DNA from: Croceibacterium soli
Lineage (GTDB): Bacteria > Pseudomonadota > Alphaproteobacteria > Sphingomonadales > Sphingomonadaceae
DNA length: 64,000 nucleotides
Direction of reading: 5' to 3'
Assembly: GCF_009828065.1 (NCBI RefSeq)
Contig: NZ_WTYK01000006.1
Span: 124,001-188,000, forward strand
This document shows positions 61,735 to 64,000 of this stretch, piece by piece. A program made the position numbers and the translations under genes. A model generated the notes under the pieces. That model did no database searches and had not been told where the DNA came from. It saw only the letters and a program-made list of their open reading frames with translations. Numbering within the stretch: the stretch's first letter is position 1; each line of letters opens with the position of its first letter.

Positions 61735-62844
61735 TTACTCCGCCGCTTCCAGGAACCGGTCGTCGATCGAAGTGTCCGCCTGCCAGCTCTTGAGCTCGGG
61801 CAGCACTTTCTCGGCGAACAAGTGCATGTTCTTGCGCGCATCTTCCTGCGACATGCCGCCGAAGTAGACGTGCGGGAAGAAGCCCTGGGGATTGTAGATC
61901 TCCTTCAGCTCCCAAAGCCGGTCGAGGATCATCTGCGGAGTGCCGGTTACGGCGCCCTTGGCGAATTCCTCGACGTAAGGCTCGATCGCCTCCGGGGCGA
62001 GCACCATGTTCTCGTAGTGCTCGTACCCGGCGATCTTCGGGAACACTCCGGGCGTATCCAGGCTGTAGTTCCGAATCGCCGCGCGCATCGTGTTGCCGAG
62101 GTACTTGCGCCCCTGCTCCTCGGCGTAGTCGGCGCTTTCGTCGATGTAGTAGTTGCCGCTCAGCATCGGCGGCGGCGGCGTGGTGCCCGGGCCGTTCACC
62201 TCCTGCCAGACCTCCAGGTACTTGTCCGGCGGCACGTCCTTGCCCCGCTGCGGCAGCATCAGGACCATGTTGCCGCAGCCGAGCTTGGCCGCGGTGTACA
62301 TCGAGTTGCCCGACAGGCTGCCGCAGAATTTGCGCCCTTCGAAGCTCTTGATCGGCGCCGGGCGCAGGTCCCGCCGCGGGATCGTGCCGAAGGCGCCTTC
62401 GCCCTCGATCACGCCCGTCTCGAGTGCCGGGATCAGCACTTCGAGGATATCGGTATAGAGCGCGCGGGCCTTGTTCTGGTCGATGCCCAGGCCGGCGAAT
62501 TCGTGCGGGGCGAGCCCGCCTCCGAAGCCGAGGATCGCCCGGCCGCCAGAAAGAATGTCGAGATTGACGATCTTCTCGGCCAGCCGCACCGGGTTGTGCC
62601 ACGGCACGATGATGCACTGGGTGCCGAGCTTCACGTGCCTGGTCTTCGCGGCGATGTAGGTCAGCAGCTGCAGCGGATCGTTGGACACCGAATAGTCGGA
62701 GAAGTGGTGCTCGGTGATCCACACCGAATCGAAGCCCAGCTCTTCGGCCAGGACGAGGTTCTCGACCTCCTCCCGCACGAAGCGCGCATCGTCGTAGTCC
62801 TTGCCGCGCTGGTGCGCGAATCCGGTCGCCAGACCTACATGCAT
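61735..62844 (-). CDS. Luciferase-like (LLM) flavin-dependent oxidoreductase
   Basis: The 369-residue TIM-barrel enzyme shows the bacterial luciferase-like pattern: LAEELGFDSVWITEHHFSDY near residue 32, TSKTR-like TYIAAKTRHVKLGT, LAEKIVNLDILSGGRAILGFGGG, and the C-terminal KELKEIYNPQGF-type segment. Cofactor (FMN or F420) and substrate are open; family members oxidise alkanes, aldehydes or aromatic compounds. ATG 62844 begins the conserved MHVGLATGFAH region. Confidence 0.9.
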   Translation of the reverse strand: MHVGLATGFAHQRGKDYDDARFVREEVENLVLAEELGFDSVWITEHHFSDYSVSNDPLQLLTYIAAKTRHVKLGTQCIIVPWHNPVRLAEKIVNLDILSGGRAILGFGGGLAPHEFAGLGIDQNKARALYTDILEVLIPALETGVIEGEGAFGTIPRRDLRPAPIKSFEGRKFCGSLSGNSMYTAAKLGCGNMVLMLPQRGKDVPPDKYLEVWQEVNGPGTTPPPPMLSGNYYIDESADYAEEQGRKYLGNTMRAAIRNYSLDTPGVFPKIAGYEHYENMVLAPEAIEPYVEEFAKGAVTGTPQMILDRLWELKEIYNPQGFFPHVYFGGMSQEDARKNMHLFAEKVLPELKSWQADTSIDDRFLEAAE

Positions 62845-62960
62845 GCCAACTCTCCCAAGTCCCGCCGCTTGTTGCGGCTTTGGCTGAACCTGCGCCTTTT
62901 GTTTGCAATTCGCAATTACCCGCTCGCATTGCGCTGAAACGCGGGCTAGTGGCCCGCCCC

Positions 62961-63497
62961 ATGCAGATCGACCAGATACCCGCAGGCGACAATCCGCCCG
63001 AGAACCTCAACGTCGTCATCGAAGTGCCCACCGGCGGCGAACCGGTGAAGTACGAGTTCGACAAGAAGAGCGGCGCGCTGTTCGTCGACCGCATCCTGCA
63101 CACGCCGATGCGCTACCCCGCGAACTACGGCTTCGTGCCGCACACGCTGAGCCCCGACGGCGACCCGCTCGACGCGCTGGTCATCGCCCGCAGCCCGTTC
63201 ATCCCGGGCTGCGTCGTACGCGCCCGGCCGATCGGCGTGCTCAAGCTGGAAGACGAGCATGGCGGCGACGAGAAGCTGATCTGCGTGCCCGTCGACACGA
63301 CCTTCCCGTACTATTCCGATGTCGCCGAGCGGCAGGATCTGCCTTCGATCATCTTCCAGCAGATCGAGCACTTCTTCAAGCACTACAAGGACTTGGAGGC
63401 CGAGAAGTGGGTCCGGGTCGGCGAATGGGGCGATGCGGCCGAAGCGCGGCGGATCGTAGTGGAAGCGATCGAGCGGGCGACTGCCGCGAAAGCCTGA
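62961..63497 (+). CDS. ppa: Inorganic pyrophosphatase (family I)
   Basis: Ppa hydrolyses pyrophosphate. The 178-residue product has VPTGGEPVKYEFDKKSG, the RYPANYGFVPHTL motif, DGDPLDALVIAR with the metal-binding Asp, and DEKLICVPVD. Length and order match the soluble family I enzyme. ATG 62961 is chosen because it begins the conserved N-terminus; longer frames upstream are unsupported. Confidence 0.96.
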   Translation: MQIDQIPAGDNPPENLNVVIEVPTGGEPVKYEFDKKSGALFVDRILHTPMRYPANYGFVPHTLSPDGDPLDALVIARSPFIPGCVVRARPIGVLKLEDEHGGDEKLICVPVDTTFPYYSDVAERQDLPSIIFQQIEHFFKHYKDLEAEKWVRVGEWGDAAEARRIVVEAIERATAAKA

Positions 63498-63578
63498 GGT
63501 CCATCGAGAGACGCTCGGACTGCGTCCTCGCTCCTCAGTAGTTGGCAAGTGCTCGAGAGTTGAGCCTGGCGACCCGTA

Positions 63579-63959
63579 TCAGAACAGCAGCAGCAAGCCC
63601 TTGATCATGCCGGTGACGAGGAACGGCAGGCCGATGGCGGCGGCCCACAGGATCAGGCGGTCGCGCGTGAACAGCGGGGCCAGCCGTTCCGGCGGGGCGT
63701 CGCTGGCGGCGAGGCGTTCCCAGCGCTTTTCGAACAGGCGGCAACCCGGAATGATAGCCGCGACGAGCAGGACCAGGCCGAAGTAGGGCAGGATCGACCC
63801 GTGGTTCGTATCCAGGGCCCCCATGGTGACGAAGATCTGCAGGCCGGTGTAGACCAGGAGCGCATAGGCGATATGGTCGCTCATCTTCCGCTGCCAATCG
63901 ACGGCCTTACGGTGATGCGCGGACCTGCGGACGGCTGCTTCCAACAGCGCTTTGTCCAT
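63579..63959 (-). CDS. Small membrane protein, unknown
   Basis: The 126-residue protein has about three hydrophobic segments (IAYALLVYTGLQIFVTMGAL, YFGLVLLVAAIIPGCRLF and ILWAAAIGLPFLVTGMIKGLLLLF) after a basic head with RRSAHHRK. It ends with a hydrophobic tail. The frame starts with a good GAGGAG. No family recognised. Confidence 0.75.
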   Translation of the reverse strand: MDKALLEAAVRRSAHHRKAVDWQRKMSDHIAYALLVYTGLQIFVTMGALDTNHGSILPYFGLVLLVAAIIPGCRLFEKRWERLAASDAPPERLAPLFTRDRLILWAAAIGLPFLVTGMIKGLLLLF

Positions 63960-64000
63960 CGCTTCTCTCCTCTCTTACCCCGCAGCGAGTATTCCCCAGC

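Overview
The window is 64 kb of high-GC chromosomal DNA from an alphaproteobacterium, most likely a sphingomonad (Sphingomonadales; Novosphingobium/Sphingobium-like). The evidence is a tetrahydrofolate-type aromatic O-demethylase of the LigM/DesA kind, a GapR (DUF2312) nucleoid protein, DUF6152 and UrcA small secreted proteins, DUF1244 and DUF6894 proteins, a TonB-dependent outer-membrane receptor, an aspartate-oxidase NAD route, and short palindromic repeat families typical of sphingomonad intergenic DNA. I see no integrase, transposase, phage gene, CRISPR array or plasmid backbone. About 72 protein genes and two tRNAs (Leu-GAG and Gly-GCC) are supported.

Region by region. Bases 1-8.8 kb hold catabolic genes: a secreted protein plus a DUF6152 protein; a tight operon of class II aldolase, HAD phosphatase, DhaL and DhaK ending in a clear terminator; a VOC protein divergent from a LigM-like demethylase with a perfect 9-bp palindrome between them; an alpha/beta hydrolase; and a nitronate-monooxygenase-like flavoprotein. 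Bases 8.9-15.3 kb are envelope genes (sulfatase-fold membrane protein, L,D-transpeptidase, duplicated glycine-zipper lipoprotein, TonB-like protein) followed by an alcohol dehydrogenase and an SRPBCC protein. Bases 15.4-27.3 kb are mainly housekeeping: lysC, ubiG, bestrophin, an ArsC-like protein, ruvC, yebC, a CPBP protease, an SDR, exonuclease III, an NhaP-type antiporter, gapR, pyk and tRNA-Leu.

Bases 27.3-32.5 kb form a second catabolic cluster: alpha/beta hydrolase, class A flavin monooxygenase and ThDP enzyme on one strand, with a metallo-beta-lactamase-fold hydrolase divergent across a 52-bp gap containing a palindrome. Then come putA, with an inverted repeat pair inside its reading frame, dcd, and a His/Glu-rich TonB receptor with a Zur-box-like operator at its start, which implies zinc uptake. 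Bases 39-47 kb hold tRNA-Gly, a YbbN-like thioredoxin, a Lon-substrate-domain protein, marC, folD, a YggT protein, argB and several small unknown proteins. Bases 47.2-52.5 kb hold a DUF2442/DUF4160 pair and class I ribonucleotide reductase, with nrdB and nrdA separated by four small unknown genes and with NrdR-like sites upstream. Bases 53-64 kb hold nadB, a Crp/Fnr regulator, an ABC ATPase without its permease, guaA, UrcA, a luciferase-like oxidoreductase and ppa.

At least three families of paired inverted palindromic repeats are scattered between genes. One pair lies inside putA and another forms the whole ruvC-yebC gap and supplies the ruvC ribosome binding site. A 21-G homopolymer lies in one repeat copy. 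The best candidates for undescribed biology are the aldolase-phosphatase-DhaL-DhaK operon, the ThDP/flavin-monooxygenase cluster, the repeat-derived linker in PutA, and the duplicated glycine-zipper/DxNxDGxxD lipoprotein.
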